A DNA stretch of 64,000 bases from Rubrimonas cliftonensis (GCF_900107585.1 NZ_FNQM01000008.1:62001-126000); one strand, 5' to 3'. Shown: positions 51,127-61,800, counted from the first letter of the stretch. Numbers and translations are program-made. Notes: generated from the letters alone by a model not told the origin.

Positions 51127-51220
51127 GCTGCGCGCCAGACGCCGGGTGCGCGGCGGGCGGCGGCTTCTTTCCAAGCATGGCGCGGCGGGCTATGCAGCGG
51201 GCCGCGCAGCGGAGAACCCG

Positions 51221-52321
51221 ATGACGTCAGACGCCGCATCCCCGAGCATCCCTGAGACCGCCGCCGAAAGGGCCGCCGAAAGGGCCGTCGAGAAGGCCGC
51301 CGCGGAGGCGAGCCTCGACGCCGCGCCCGAGGCCGATGTCGGCGCGTTCGGCCTCGACGCGCTCGACGCCGCTGTGGAGGGCGTGGCGCGGCTGCGCGCG
51401 GCGCTCGCCGCGCCGCCCCTGAGCGAGGCCTTCGCCGCCGCGGTCCGGCTGATCATGGGGCTGGAGGGCCGGCTGATCGTCTCCGGCGTCGGCAAGAGCG
51501 GCCATGTCGGCGCCAAGCTCGCGGCGACCTTCGCCTCCACCGGCGCGCCGGCCTATTTCGTGCATCCCACCGAGGCCAGCCACGGCGACCTCGGCATGAT
51601 CCGCCGCGAGGACGCCATTCTCGCGCTGTCCTGGTCGGGCGAGACGCGCGAGCTGACCGACCTCGTCGCCTATTCGCGGCGCTTCGCCGTGCCGCTGATC
51701 GCCGTCACCGGCGGCGCCGGCAGCATGCTGGCGCGGGCGGCGGACGTGGCGCTCGTGCTGCCGGCCGCGCGCGAGGCCTGCCCGCACAACCTCGCGCCGA
51801 CGACCTCGACGCTGATGCAGCTCGCGCTCGGCGACGCGCTGGCGGTGGCGCTGCTGCGCCGGCGCGGCTTCAGCGCGACCGATTTCCGCGACCTGCACCC
51901 CGGCGGCAAGCTCGGCGAGCAGCTCAAGACGGTCTCGGCGCTGATGCTGCGCGGCGAGCACATGCCGCTGATCGCGCCCGACGCGACGGTGGAGCGCGCC
52001 ATCGGCGCGATCACCTCGAAGGGCTGCGGCATCGCCGGCGTGCTCGACGCGGGCGGGCGGCTCGTCGGCGTCATCACCGATGGCGACATCCGCCGCTTCG
52101 TGGAGCGCCACGCCGAGACGCCGATGCGCCAGGCGCTGACCGAGAACAGCGCGGGCGACGTCATGACCCGCGATCCGGTGATCGCGGCGCCCGACATGCT
52201 CGCCGTCTCGGCGGTGGCGGCGATGGAGGCGCGGCGCATCTCGGCGATGTTCGTCGTGGAGGACGGCCGGCCCGTGGGCGTGGTGACGCTGCTGCAGTTC
52301 CTGCGCTCGGGCGTGGTCTGA
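51221..52321 (+). CDS. kdsD: Arabinose-5-phosphate isomerase (KdsD/KpsF)
   Basis: 366 residues from the ATG that follows GGAGAACCCG. An Ala-rich N-terminal extension (about 1-45) precedes the SIS domain: GLEGRLIVSGVGKSGHVGAKLAATFASTG, the FVHPTEASHGDLGMI motif and SWSGETREL. After PTTSTLMQLALGDALAVALL come two CBS domains (about 245-300 and 310-366, with GVITDGDIRR and the terminal VGVVTLLQFL). It converts ribulose-5-phosphate to arabinose-5-phosphate, the first step to Kdo. kdsA follows at a distance of 148 bases. The pair would serve LPS or a Kdo-linked capsule. Confidence 0.93.
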   Translation: MTSDAASPSIPETAAERAAERAVEKAAAEASLDAAPEADVGAFGLDALDAAVEGVARLRAALAAPPLSEAFAAAVRLIMGLEGRLIVSGVGKSGHVGAKLAATFASTGAPAYFVHPTEASHGDLGMIRREDAILALSWSGETRELTDLVAYSRRFAVPLIAVTGGAGSMLARAADVALVLPAAREACPHNLAPTTSTLMQLALGDALAVALLRRRGFSATDFRDLHPGGKLGEQLKTVSALMLRGEHMPLIAPDATVERAIGAITSKGCGIAGVLDAGGRLVGVITDGDIRRFVERHAETPMRQALTENSAGDVMTRDPVIAAPDMLAVSAVAAMEARRISAMFVVEDGRPVGVVTLLQFLRSGVV

Positions 52322-52416
52322 GCGCCTGCGCGCGTGAGCGTGGTGTGAGCGCCTGCGCGCTCGGGGTTCTGTCTGAGCGCCTGCGCGCTTGGGGTTCTGT
52401 CTGAGCGCCTGCGCGC
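52319..52416 (+). repeat. Four-fold repeat between kdsD and kdsA
   Basis: Copies of TGAGCGCCTGCGCGC start at 52319, 52346, 52374 and 52402 (period 27-28). The first includes the kdsD stop codon. The sequence after copy 4, CTCGGGCGTGATGTGAG, resembles the end of kdsD itself, CTCGGGCGTGGTCTGAG, so the array seems to have grown by tandem duplication of the gene's 3' end. Each unit carries TGAGCGC, which would stop frame-shifted readthrough. Confidence 0.8.
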
Positions 52417-52469
52417 TCGGGCGTGATGTGAGGCGCGCGCCGGCGGCGCGGCGGGGGAGGAGACTTCAG

Positions 52470-53327
52470 ATGACCGAGTTCAGGCGCGTGACGGTCGACG
52501 GCCCCTCGGGGCCCGTCGTCTTCGCCTCCGACGCGCCTTTCGCGCTGATCGCCGGCCCCTGCCAGATCGAGAGCCGCGACCATGCGCTGAAGATCGCCGG
52601 GGCGCTGCGCGCGACCGCCGACGCCGCGGGCGTGCCGCTCGTCTTCAAGGCCAGCTACGACAAGGCCAACCGCTCATCGGCGCACGGCGCGCGGGGCGTC
52701 GGGCTGGAGGCCGGCCTGCGCATCCTCGCCGACGTGCGCGACGCCATCGGCGCGCCGGTGCTGACCGACATCCACGCCGAGACCCAGGTCGCCGCCGTCG
52801 CCGAGGTGGTCGACATCCTGCAGATCCCGGCGTTCCTGTGCCGCCAGACCGACCTGCTGCTCGCCGCCGCCGCCACGGGGCGCGCGATCAACGTCAAGAA
52901 GGGCCAGTTCCTGGCGCCGTGGGACATGGCCAACGTCGCCGACAAGCTGGTGTCGGGCGGCTGCGAGAAGGTGCTGCTGTGCGAGCGCGGCGCGTCCTTC
53001 GGCTACAACACGCTGGTCAGCGACTTCCGCGCGCTGCCGGCCATGGCGCGGACCGGCTGGCCGGTGGTGTTCGACGCGACGCATTCGGTGCAGCAGCCCG
53101 GCGGGCTCGGCGCATCCTCCGGCGGCCAGCGCGAGTTCGCGCCGGTGCTGGCGCGGGCGGCGGCGGCGGTGGGCGTGGCGGGGCTCTTCATCGAGGCCCA
53201 TGACGACCCCGACCATGCGCCCTCGGACGGGCCCAACATGCTGCCGCTGGAGTGGATGGGCCCGCTGCTGGCGGAGCTCACGGCGCTCGACCGGCTGGCC
53301 AAGGAGAGCCGGTTCCGCGGGATCTGA
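52470..53327 (+). CDS. kdsA: 3-deoxy-8-phosphooctulonate synthase
   Basis: 285 residues, normal for the family, with a strong GGGGGAGGAG ribosome site. It has the TIM-barrel signature [10 protein letters not shown] near residue 30, [12 protein letters not shown] (the PEP/A5P-binding loop), [22 protein letters not shown] and [12 protein letters not shown]. Asparagine 66 in KANRSS marks the metal-independent KdsA type rather than the cysteine-containing metal form. It condenses arabinose-5-phosphate with phosphoenolpyruvate. It ends 6 bases from the convergent GT61 gene. Confidence 0.95.
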   Translation: MTEFRRVTVDGPSGPVVFASDAPFALIAGPCQIESRDHALKIAGALRATADAAGVPLVFKASYDKANRSSAHGARGVGLEAGLRILADVRDAIGAPVLTDIHAETQVAAVAEVVDILQIPAFLCRQTDLLLAAAATGRAINVKKGQFLAPWDMANVADKLVSGGCEKVLLCERGASFGYNTLVSDFRALPAMARTGWPVVFDATHSVQQPGGLGASSGGQREFAPVLARAAAAVGVAGLFIEAHDDPDHAPSDGPNMLPLEWMGPLLAELTALDRLAKESRFRGI

Positions 53328-53333
53328 GCCCGG

Positions 53334-54494
53334 TCAGCCGGCCTCCAGCGCGTCGAGCGCCGCGGCGGCGGCGTCGAGATCGACCAGCATCGCGCTGTTG
53401 TTGGGGTCCGACCGGGCCAGGAACGACCGGCAGCGCAGCCGCACGACCCGGTTGCCGAGCGCGCCGTCGGCTTCGTCGAGGTGGTGGCGGGTGTAGTTCT
53501 CCGACGCGAGCATCAGCACGCGCCGCCCGCCGACGCCGAACAGCAGGTTGAACAGCGCGCCGCCGAACTGGCCGGCGATGATCCCGGCGCCCGCGAGACG
53601 GTCGAGCTGGGCGCGGAAGTCGAGATCGCCGAGGTTGACGCAGCGAAAGCCCCGCGCGGTCAGCATCGCGATCAGCGCGCGCTCGTTCAGCACCGCGCGG
53701 TCCCAGAAGAACGCGTCGTGGCGGGTGAGATAGATCCGCTCGCCGGTCTGCGGCGGGGGGCCGTCGGGAAACAGCCGCTCGCGGAAATCCGCGATGACCG
53801 GCGCCGCCGCGGAAGGCGGATAGTCCGACGCCCAGAGCGCATCGGCCGCGATCCAGCCCGCCTCGGGCTTGAGGAACAGCTGCTCCGGCCCGATCCCCAG
53901 CGCCTCGAACACGGCGCGGCGGCGGGCGTGGACCTCGCGCGAGACCAGCAGCCTCGGCCGGGGTTCGGGCATGCGCCACCAGACATGCAGCCGCGACAGC
54001 ACGTCGATGATGAAGTGGGTGTAGGCGTCCTCGGCGTAGGTCGAGAGCAGGAACAGCGGCGTCTCGACCCGTTCGACCGTCTCCGGCGGACCGATCAGCC
54101 GCGCGCCCTCGGGGCCGACGGCCACGCCATGGGGCGTCAGCACATAGCGCCGCCGCGCCGGGTCGGCGGCGATCTCGGGCCAGAATCGCGCGGCGGTCCG
54201 CAGCAGGAAGGCGTCCTCGCCCAGGAAGACGGCCCCGCGCCGGCCCACCGTCGCGCCCTCCAGCCGGAACAGCGCGACGTCCTGCGCCGGGGTCGGCCGC
54301 GGAAAGGGCCGCGACGGGGCGTCGTCTCCCGGCGCAAGTTCGGCGAAGCGCATGTGCGTCCCGCCCTCGAAGCGCCACGAGGCGGAAAGCTCGGCGCGCG
54401 CCGGCGGCCCCCCGCGCCGGCGCGGCAGGGCGAAACGGCCGCGCAGCAGCGCGCCCGCGCCGAAGGGCTCCGCTCCCGCCGCCTCGTCAATCAT
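53334..54494 (-). CDS. Glycosyltransferase family 61 (DUF563)
   Basis: 386 residues. The GT61 features lie in the C-terminal half: RIYLTRHDAFFWDRAVLNERALIAMLTARGF, LDFRAQLDRLAGAGIIAGQFGGALFNLLFG and the late VLMLASENYTRHH segment. The N-terminal half has YAEDAYTHFIIDVLSRLHVWWRM, the acceptor region typical of bacterial DUF563 proteins. It probably transfers a pentose or a hexosamine to a polysaccharide. Its start overlaps the end of the upstream 194-residue gene by 8 bases, so both are in one operon with the GT4 gene. Confidence 0.82.
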   Translation of the reverse strand: MIDEAAGAEPFGAGALLRGRFALPRRRGGPPARAELSASWRFEGGTHMRFAELAPGDDAPSRPFPRPTPAQDVALFRLEGATVGRRGAVFLGEDAFLLRTAARFWPEIAADPARRRYVLTPHGVAVGPEGARLIGPPETVERVETPLFLLSTYAEDAYTHFIIDVLSRLHVWWRMPEPRPRLLVSREVHARRRAVFEALGIGPEQLFLKPEAGWIAADALWASDYPPSAAAPVIADFRERLFPDGPPPQTGERIYLTRHDAFFWDRAVLNERALIAMLTARGFRCVNLGDLDFRAQLDRLAGAGIIAGQFGGALFNLLFGVGGRRVLMLASENYTRHHLDEADGALGNRVVRLRCRSFLARSDPNNSAMLVDLDAAAAALDALEAG

Positions 54495-55071
54495 AGGCGA
54501 AATATCCGCTCAGCGTCGTGGCGTCGCCGATCGGTGCGCGCAGCGCGATGGGCGCGCGCAGCGGCCCGCATCCCGCAACGGCGCCGCCCTCGGCGAGGAG
54601 CAGCACGGAGGCCGGCCTGCGCGGGCCCGCGGCCATCGCGGCCAGCGCCGGGCCGAGCGTGGGATTGCGCCGCGCCGCGGCGCGCGAGACCCCCAGGCTG
54701 AGGCAGACCGACCGCGCTGCGGCGACGCGCGCCGCAAGCGCCTCCGCCGCGCCGGGCGCCGGGGTTCCGGCGCCGACGAAGGCCACCGCCACGCCGGGGC
54801 GCAGGTCCGCGCGGAACGCCGTCGGGTCAGCCGGCCCCGCCAGGCCGTCGACGGCGTCGAAGGCGTGCACCACGAGCTGATCCGAGGCGCGCTTGTCGTT
54901 CAGGAACAGGTGCTGGAGATAGGCGCAGAGCAGCAGCAGCCGCCCGCGCGGGCCGAGCTCCGGCGCCCAGACCGCGAAACGGTCGGCGAAGAAGGCGTCG
55001 AGGTCGCGCTCGCGGCTGCGCAGGGCGCCGCCCTCGATGCGGAACGTCTTCAGCATGGCGTCGAGGCGCAA
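54487..55071 (-). CDS. Small protein of unknown function in glycosyltransferase operon
   Basis: 194 residues if the TTG at 55071 is used; an ATG at 55056 would shorten it by five. No ribosome site is clear. I recognise no family. Residues 1-80 are helical (RERDLDAFFADRFAVWAPEL, LLLLCAYLQHLFLND), and 90-194 form an alternating beta/alpha pattern with VAVAFVGAGTPAPG and ASVLLLAEGGAVAG. There is no signal peptide or membrane segment. The tight packing between a GT4 and a GT61 gene (12-base gap upstream, 8-base overlap downstream) suggests a cytoplasmic accessory role in glycan assembly. Confidence 0.65.
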   Translation of the reverse strand: MRLDAMLKTFRIEGGALRSRERDLDAFFADRFAVWAPELGPRGRLLLLCAYLQHLFLNDKRASDQLVVHAFDAVDGLAGPADPTAFRADLRPGVAVAFVGAGTPAPGAAEALAARVAAARSVCLSLGVSRAAARRNPTLGPALAAMAAGPRRPASVLLLAEGGAVAGCGPLRAPIALRAPIGDATTLSGYFAYD

Positions 55072-55083
55072 GGCGGGGCCGCT

Positions 55084-56412
55084 TCAGGAGGCCATGACGC
55101 GCGCGTAGCACGCGTCGATGGCGTCGGCGACGCGGGCCTCGCTGAACGCCTCCGCCCGCGCGAGGCCCTTCGCGGCGAGGGCGCGGCGCAGCGGCTCGCT
55201 GTCGGGCGCGCTGAGCCGGCGGAACGCGTCGCGGATCGCCGCGGTGTCGGTGGGGTCCACCAGCAGCGCGGCGTCCCCGGCGATCTCGGCGGTCGAGCTG
55301 ATCGAGGCGGTCACGACCGGCGTGCCGCACAGGAACGCCTCCAGCACCGGCAGGCCGAACCCCTCGTAGAGCGAGGCGAAGACCAGCGCCCGCGCCGACC
55401 GCATCAGCGTGATCATCTGGGAGAAGGGCAGGTAGTCGAGGTAGATGATCCGCGGCGAGCGCGCCATCATGTTGACCACGTCCTTGAACTGCCAGGCCTG
55501 CCGGCCCACCACCACCAGCGGCTCGGGCACGCCGGAGGCGAGATAGGCCTCGATGACGCGGCGCAGGTTCTTCTTGGGCTCGATCGCGCCGACATAGAGG
55601 TAGAAGCCCTCGCGGGTCAGCGTGTCCACGTTGCCGGGGGCCTTGTTGGCGGCCTCGCCGAGCGGCGCGTGGAAGGCGTGGGCGAGCTCGATGTCGACGT
55701 CCTCGCGGCTCTTGGACAGCAGTTTCCCGGGGATCGTCACGCTCTGGTAGGTGTTGGTGACCTTCTCCGGCGCGGCCGGCAGCATGCTGAGGATGTCGTC
55801 GCGGCTGCATTCCGAGACGGTCACGACATGGTCGGCGTCGCGGACGATCTTCCTGAGCAGGCGGTAGTAGCGCTCCTTCCGGTCGAGCGTGGCGTAGGGC
55901 AGCTTCAGCGGCACGAGGTCGTGGAAGGTGTAGATGTTCCTCGCCCCGCGCAGGCGGATCGGGATCGGGTAGGTCCAGTGGGCGATGTCCACCGGCTCCG
56001 GCGAGACGACCTCCAGGAACCCTCCGGTCAGGCTGAAGCGGTGCTGGGCGGTGCGGAACAGGTCGCGCCAGTTCAGCACCGCGTCGCAGTCGGGCCGCTG
56101 CTGGTGGCTGTCGCGGATGACGAGGCCGGTGTCGGGCACGAGGGCGGGGCGCGCCGTGCGCACGACCCGCGCCAGCGCCCGCGTCTCCCGCACGATGTCG
56201 AACTTCGCCGGCGGCGCGTCGGCGAACATCGCCTCGCGCAGCACCGCGTCGCCCCGCTCGGGCGCCTGCTTGCCGTAGAGCGCCACCAGATGGTGGCCGA
56301 GCATCTTCACGCAGACGCTGAGGTTGCGCGAATAGGTCGCGACGCCGGTGCCCTGCTCCAGCGCGAGATTCATGCCGTCGATGAGGATGCGCAGAGGGCG
56401 GGAGCGTGGCAC
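55084..56412 (-). CDS. Glycosyltransferase family 4
   Basis: 442 residues; the GTG at 56412 follows GGAGG by five bases and gives VPRSRPLRILIDGMNLALEQGTGVATYSR, the usual start of this mannosyltransferase-like group. The C-terminal GT-B domain is FYLYVGAIEPKKNLRRVIEAYLAS, VVVGRQAWQFKDV, IIYLDYLPFSQMITLMRSARALVFASLYEGFGLPVLEAFLCGTPVVTAS, with the EX7E motif in EGFGLPVLE. It heads the minus-strand operon that continues with the unknown gene and GT61. The 223-base gap upstream is shared with the divergent DUF115-like gene. Confidence 0.9.
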   Translation of the reverse strand: MPRSRPLRILIDGMNLALEQGTGVATYSRNLSVCVKMLGHHLVALYGKQAPERGDAVLREAMFADAPPAKFDIVRETRALARVVRTARPALVPDTGLVIRDSHQQRPDCDAVLNWRDLFRTAQHRFSLTGGFLEVVSPEPVDIAHWTYPIPIRLRGARNIYTFHDLVPLKLPYATLDRKERYYRLLRKIVRDADHVVTVSECSRDDILSMLPAAPEKVTNTYQSVTIPGKLLSKSREDVDIELAHAFHAPLGEAANKAPGNVDTLTREGFYLYVGAIEPKKNLRRVIEAYLASGVPEPLVVVGRQAWQFKDVVNMMARSPRIIYLDYLPFSQMITLMRSARALVFASLYEGFGLPVLEAFLCGTPVVTASISSTAEIAGDAALLVDPTDTAAIRDAFRRLSAPDSEPLRRALAAKGLARAEAFSEARVADAIDACYARVMAS

Positions 56413-56635
56413 AAGGGCCTCCGGTGCTGAGGGGGCGGGCGCCGGCGGGGCGCGGGTCGCCGTGCTTAGTGTCGCCGCCGGCGGGCGATGACAAGGGCGC
56501 GGCGCCGGATCGACCGCCCGTGCGTTGATATCCGACGCGCCAGCGGCCATGGTGCGACGCGCCGCGGGGTCTCGTTCGGCCCTGTCCCGCGCGCCCCCAG
56601 GCGCCTCCCTCGTCAACTTGGTGGACGCACAAGCC

Positions 56636-58891
56636 ATGTTCTTTCGGAAGGCAGCCGCTCCGTCGACGGCGAGGCAGGCCCGGGGCCCCGTTTGCGGCGT
56701 GGCGCTGGTGGGCGACGGCGCCGACGCAGGCTGGGAGGACGCGTTGTGGACGGCGCTGAACGAATGCGCGCCGGCGTGGCGCCTCGACGTCAGCGCGCCG
56801 CCGCACGCCGCAGGCGCGGCGTTCCGGCGCGCGGTCGCGCCCGGCGATGTCGCGGCGGCGCTTTCGGCCGCGCTCGACGAGGCGGCGGCCTCCGGGGAGG
56901 GCGCGCTCGCTCTGGTCTTTCCGAGCCTTGCGGCGGCGACGCTCGTCGGGGCCGCCGCCGGCCGCGCCGGCCGGGTCTGCGTCGCGCCGCCGCGCATCGC
57001 CCCCGGGGACGCCGCGCCGCTTGCGCGGCTTGCGCGGTCCGGCCTGCGCGTCGGGCTGTGGTCGAGCGTCGGCGTGGATCTGTGGGCGCGCACCGAGGCG
57101 GATCTCGACGCGCTGCGCCGGGCGGGGGCGGGGGCGGTCCGACTCGGCGCGCTGGAGGTCGGCGCGCCGGCGCCGCTTGCACAGGCGGCCGACGAACTGC
57201 GCGCGGCGGGGCTGCTTGGGGGCGTCGTCGCGCTGGCGCCGGGCGCGGCGGCGGCGGACGGTCTGAGCGCGCTGGCGGCTTTCGCCGACGCGCTGGCGGC
57301 GGCGGGCGCGGCGGGGCCGTTCACGGCGCCGCCAGGATCGGCGCAGGCGATCGACGCGGCGTCCGGTCTCGCCGCCGTCTCCATCGGCGCGGCGGAGACG
57401 GACGGCGCGGCGGACCTGGCCGTGGTCTGCGCCGACGATCCCGGACATGAGGAGCGCGCTGCGCGACTGCTGGCGCAGGGCTGCGCCGTGATCCTGCTTT
57501 GCGGCGACGAGGCGCGCAGGCTCTCGGCGCCCGCCGCGCCGGACGCGCTGGCGGACCGACTTCGGGCGGCGCTCGGGATCCCTGCGCAGGCGCCTTCGGT
57601 CGTCGGCGCCCGTCTCGCCGAGCGGCTCGGCGTCTCGGTCGCCGTCGATCGGGCGCTGTTCAACCCGTGGACGCGCCTCTTCGTCCTCGACGCCGACGTT
57701 GCCGGAGACGTCTCTCCCGATGATCTGGGCGGCGACATCTCGGCGCCCGGCGGTGGCGGCCTGGTCAACGCCTGGGCGCGGAGCGTGGCGCCGCGCCCAG
57801 GCTATGCGGCGCGCCTGCGCGCCTCGGCCGTGCTTGCGGCGGGCGTGGAGCCGGAAGATCTGTCGGTGACGCTCGGCCTGCGCGGCTGGCCGGTGGCCCG
57901 CCTCTCCGGCGACGTCGCGCCCAGCGTCGAGCGCAGCGGCCTCATCGCGCTGCAGCCGGACGCGGCGGGCGGCGCGCGGATCGATTTCTGGGGCGAGCCG
58001 GGGGACGCGCGGCTGCAGGTCGGCCGCAGGCAGGTGGTCGCCGAGCCTGTCCGCGCCGACCCCGGCCGCCCCGCCACTTTCTCGACGACGCAGCCGTTCC
58101 CGTTCGACCGCGAGACGCTGACGACGCTGCCCGAGGCGGGCGTCGGCCAGAAGTTCACGGCCTTCGCGGCGCTGACGGCGCCGGCGCGGCCGAGCTCGGC
58201 GCGGCTGGCGGCGATGCGCGACCGCTTCGCGGGCCGCGAAGCCTGGCTGATCGGCAACGGGCCGAGCGTGCGTCTGGCGGACCTCGACCGGCTGCAGGAC
58301 GCCGGCGCGCTGTGCTTCGGCTTCAACCGCTTCCATCTCGCCCATGACCGGACCCGGCTGCGCCCTGCCTTCACCGTCACCGCCGACCGCCAGATGATCG
58401 AGGATTTCGGCCTCGAGATCGTGGCGTCGTCGGGCGGCATGGTGTTCGTGGCCAACGACCGCTGCCCCGATCTGGCCGGGGACTACTGCTGGGTGAGGCA
58501 GGTCGGGATGTTTCCTTCGCTGTTCTCGCGCGACGCGTCGCGGTTCGTGACGCCCGGCGGCTCGTCACTCTACGTGGCGATGCAGATCGGCTACTTCCTG
58601 GGCGTCCGGAAATGGCGCGTTTATGGCGCCGACTTCGCGTTCCGCTTCGAGCCCAGCCTGCGCGGCGGCGACGTGTTCCGCGCCGCGACGGGCGACGGCA
58701 ACCATTTCATCGCCGGCTATCGCAGCGGCCGCGCATGGTGCCCACCCTCGATCGAGAACATCATGCCGTCCTTCCTGGCCGCCCGTCAGCTGATGGAGGC
58801 CGAGGGCGGCTTCATTCGCAACGCCACCCGCGGCGGCGCGCTGGAGGTGTTCGAGCGGGAGGAGTTCGACCATGCCCTCGCAGCCGTCTGA
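56636..58891 (+). CDS. Large protein with C-terminal DUF115/GT42-like domain
   Basis: 751 residues from the ATG at 56636 (weak ribosome site; GTG 56621 is an alternative). The first 500 residues are Ala-rich alpha/beta sequence without a family I recognise, with VSVAVDRALFNPWTRLFVLDADVAGDVS near 335-365. The last 240 residues have AWLIGNGPSVRLADLDRLQDAG, FGFNRFHLAH, FTVTADRQMIEDFG, TPGGSSLYVAMQIGYFLGVRKWRVYGADFAF, the pattern of the DUF115 (MptE-like) and CstII sialyltransferase fold. The GNGPS loop would bind a nucleotide. It overlaps the giant glycosyltransferase gene by 20 bases, so the two are translationally linked. A glycosyltransferase role is likely but unproven. Confidence 0.75.
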   Translation: MFFRKAAAPSTARQARGPVCGVALVGDGADAGWEDALWTALNECAPAWRLDVSAPPHAAGAAFRRAVAPGDVAAALSAALDEAAASGEGALALVFPSLAAATLVGAAAGRAGRVCVAPPRIAPGDAAPLARLARSGLRVGLWSSVGVDLWARTEADLDALRRAGAGAVRLGALEVGAPAPLAQAADELRAAGLLGGVVALAPGAAAADGLSALAAFADALAAAGAAGPFTAPPGSAQAIDAASGLAAVSIGAAETDGAADLAVVCADDPGHEERAARLLAQGCAVILLCGDEARRLSAPAAPDALADRLRAALGIPAQAPSVVGARLAERLGVSVAVDRALFNPWTRLFVLDADVAGDVSPDDLGGDISAPGGGGLVNAWARSVAPRPGYAARLRASAVLAAGVEPEDLSVTLGLRGWPVARLSGDVAPSVERSGLIALQPDAAGGARIDFWGEPGDARLQVGRRQVVAEPVRADPGRPATFSTTQPFPFDRETLTTLPEAGVGQKFTAFAALTAPARPSSARLAAMRDRFAGREAWLIGNGPSVRLADLDRLQDAGALCFGFNRFHLAHDRTRLRPAFTVTADRQMIEDFGLEIVASSGGMVFVANDRCPDLAGDYCWVRQVGMFPSLFSRDASRFVTPGGSSLYVAMQIGYFLGVRKWRVYGADFAFRFEPSLRGGDVFRAATGDGNHFIAGYRSGRAWCPPSIENIMPSFLAARQLMEAEGGFIRNATRGGALEVFEREEFDHALAAV

Positions 58892-61800
58892 GCGCCGACG
58901 CGCGCCCCCGGAAGGACAGGCGCCGACGCCCGGCGCCGAATTCCGGCTGCGCATCGCGGTTCTGGGCACCAACAACGACAAGATGTACTCGGGCGGGCGC
59001 TATCATGCGCTCATCATGGCCTATGTCCTGGCGCGGGCGGGCCATGACGTCACGGTGGCGACCAACCGCCGGCCGATCTTCGTCGACGACCTCGAGCCGA
59101 TCAGCCCTGGCGGCGTGCGCTACGCGTTCACGCCAGATTTCGCGCGCGCCATGCCGGAGGGCGCGTTCGACTACGTCCTCCTGACGCCCACCGGCGTGTT
59201 CAACCCCGTGTTCTACGAGAACGCGCTCGACTTCGCGCGCGGCGCCGGCGCGCGGCTGGCGCTCATCAACTTCGAGTCGGCCAACTGGTTCAACGCGACT
59301 GCGCCGGAGCCGCGCGACCCGCGGCTCTGGGACTACTGGCGGCGCGCGGTGTTCGAGGGCGGCCTCGTGATCTCCAGCGCGATGGAATCCGACCGGATGG
59401 CGCGGGCGTTCTACGCGCCGCTCAGCAAGGGCGGCGTGGGCTTCGAGGTCTGCGGCCCGGCGATCAACGACGTCGCGGCGGCCCCATCGCTCGACGCGCC
59501 GAAGGACGGCGCGGTGGTGGCCTTCGTGCGCGCCTCGGACCGGCACAAGGGCGGCGCCGACCTCTTGCGCATCCCGCCCGAGGTTCTCGCCGGGCGCACG
59601 CTGCGGATCGTCTCCGGCGGTCCGGCGGACGATGATTTCCGCCGCGCCCTCGAGGCGCGCTTCACGCCCGGGAGCGGCTGCGCGCTCGCGTTCCACGCCG
59701 CCATCCCGGACGCCGAGAAGTTCCGCCTGCTGGCCGCCGCGCAGGCGGTGCTGTTTCCCAGCAGGTTCGAGGGCTTCGGCTATCCGCCGGTGGAGGCCTG
59801 CCATGCCGGCGCCGAGGTCGTCTGCTACGATCTCCCGGTTCTGCGGGAGACGGTGGGCGCGACGGCGCATCTTGCGCCGGTCGGCGACGTGGACGCTCTC
59901 GCCGGCGCGCTGCGCCGGGCCCTGGCCCGGCCTGAGCGGCGCGAGACGCTCAGGCGCTCGGTCGCGGGGCTGGCGGGCGTCGACGCCGTCGGGGCGCGGC
60001 TGACCGACATCCTGCTGCGCCGCCATGACGCGACGCCGGTGGTCAGGCGAAAGAGGCACCGCGTGCTCTGGGGGCCTTTCGCGGACGCGCCGCCGGCCCG
60101 GACGGTGCGCGCGGCCGCCGATGGGAGCCTCGCCGCCGCAGCGCCGGGCGCGCCGGCCTCGACCGTCACTGCGTTCCACACCCCGGCGGGCGATGTCGTG
60201 GTCTCGTTCTTCTTCTCTGCGCCCGGGCGGGTCGCGACCCTGCGCGAGGAGGGAGGCGCGGCGTTCACGGAGGTGCATGTGCGACGGCTCTGGCCGGTCG
60301 GCGGCATGGCGCTGCAGCAGGCGACCGGCCGCCTTGCGGCCGAGGCCGTCGGCCGCCGGCTGAGGCTGACGGCCCTCGATGCGTCCGGCGCGGCGGTCGC
60401 CGGCTTCGAGGTCGAGATCGCCAGGCCGGGACCGCCCGCGCGGGTGGCGCTCGACATGGTCGGCGTCGAGCCAGACGCGTCCGGCGCGACGCTGACCTGG
60501 GCCGTCGATCCCGCGGGGGGCGTGACCGCCGGCGCGATCAGCGTCGACGGAGAGCGCTGGACGCCGGTGACGGTCGAGGGCGGACGGATCGCCGCGCGGG
60601 TGGAGACGCCTGCGCCGCACCTGACCGGGGCGACGCTCTATCTCTACGGCGACACTGCGCCGCTGGGGGCCTATGGCGGCTTCCCCACCCTGTGCGGCGG
60701 GCAGCGCCAGCCGCTGGCCGCCGTCGAGCCAGCCGCGCCGCTCACGCCGCTGCGCGGGGCGCGGCGCGGCTGGCGGCATGGCGTCGCCCTCTCGCCGCGG
60801 GGTCGCTGGCTTGGCGCGCTCGCCTGCGCGCCGACGTCGGCGGCGCTGGCGCTGCGGGCGGGCTCGGTGGTCGCGTTCGCCTCCGGCCGGGAGCTGACCG
60901 TCGCCGCGGTCCGCAGGACGCCGCGCCTGACGCTGGCGCTTTTCGATGCGCCGGTCGAGGCAGATGCGGATGTGGGCTCCGAGGGCGACGGGCGTGCGAT
61001 AACGGCCCATGAGCCTGCGCCGCAAGCGGCGGCTTTCAGAGCAGAAGCGTCGACGCCCTCCGATGGCGCGCCGCCCGAGACCGCGCTGCTGCCTTCCTGG
61101 GTCGGCGGCGTCTGGCGCGGCGACGGTCCGCTGTCGGGCCGCTGCGTGGCGCTTGAGCGCCCGCTTCTGGAGCGAATGCTGGCCGCGGGCGTTGCCGCGT
61201 TGTGGTTTGCGGGCGCTGGAGAGCGGCGGGTGGAGCGGCTGTTCCGCCATGCCGACGGCGCGCTGGCGTGGCTCGACGCGGCGCTGCCGCCCTTGGTCGA
61301 GGCGGCGGCGGGGTCCCTTCCGGCCGACGTCGCGCCGCCGACTGCGCAGGGGCGGTCCGTCGCCCCTGTCGATCACGCCGGGGACGGCCGGCCGGAGCCC
61401 GGATCCCTCTCGGCGGCGCGCGGCGACATCCTGTCATTGCCGGGCCTGGGGCGTCTGCGCGCGCCGGGGCGGCGGCGCGCCGGGGGCGGCTCCGGGGTTG
61501 CGCCGGATGCGGCGGTCGGCGACGGCGCCGCCGCGGCCGGGGCGGAGCCGCGACGTCTGGCGACGGGCGCTCTGGCGACGGGCGCTCTGGCGGAGGGCGC
61601 CGGCGCGCCGCTGGTCCACGCCTCGCCGGTCGTGTCGGCGCGGGCGAGCCGGCTCGACCGGCTGGTTGACGACTACCGGCGGCGCGGAGAGGGTCGGGCG
61701 GCCGCCGCGACGGCGACGGCGGCGCGCGCCGAAGACCGGCCGCGCGTGCTGTTCGCGTCGCTGGCGTCGCCGACGCCTGCCGATCAGGGCAACCGCGTGG

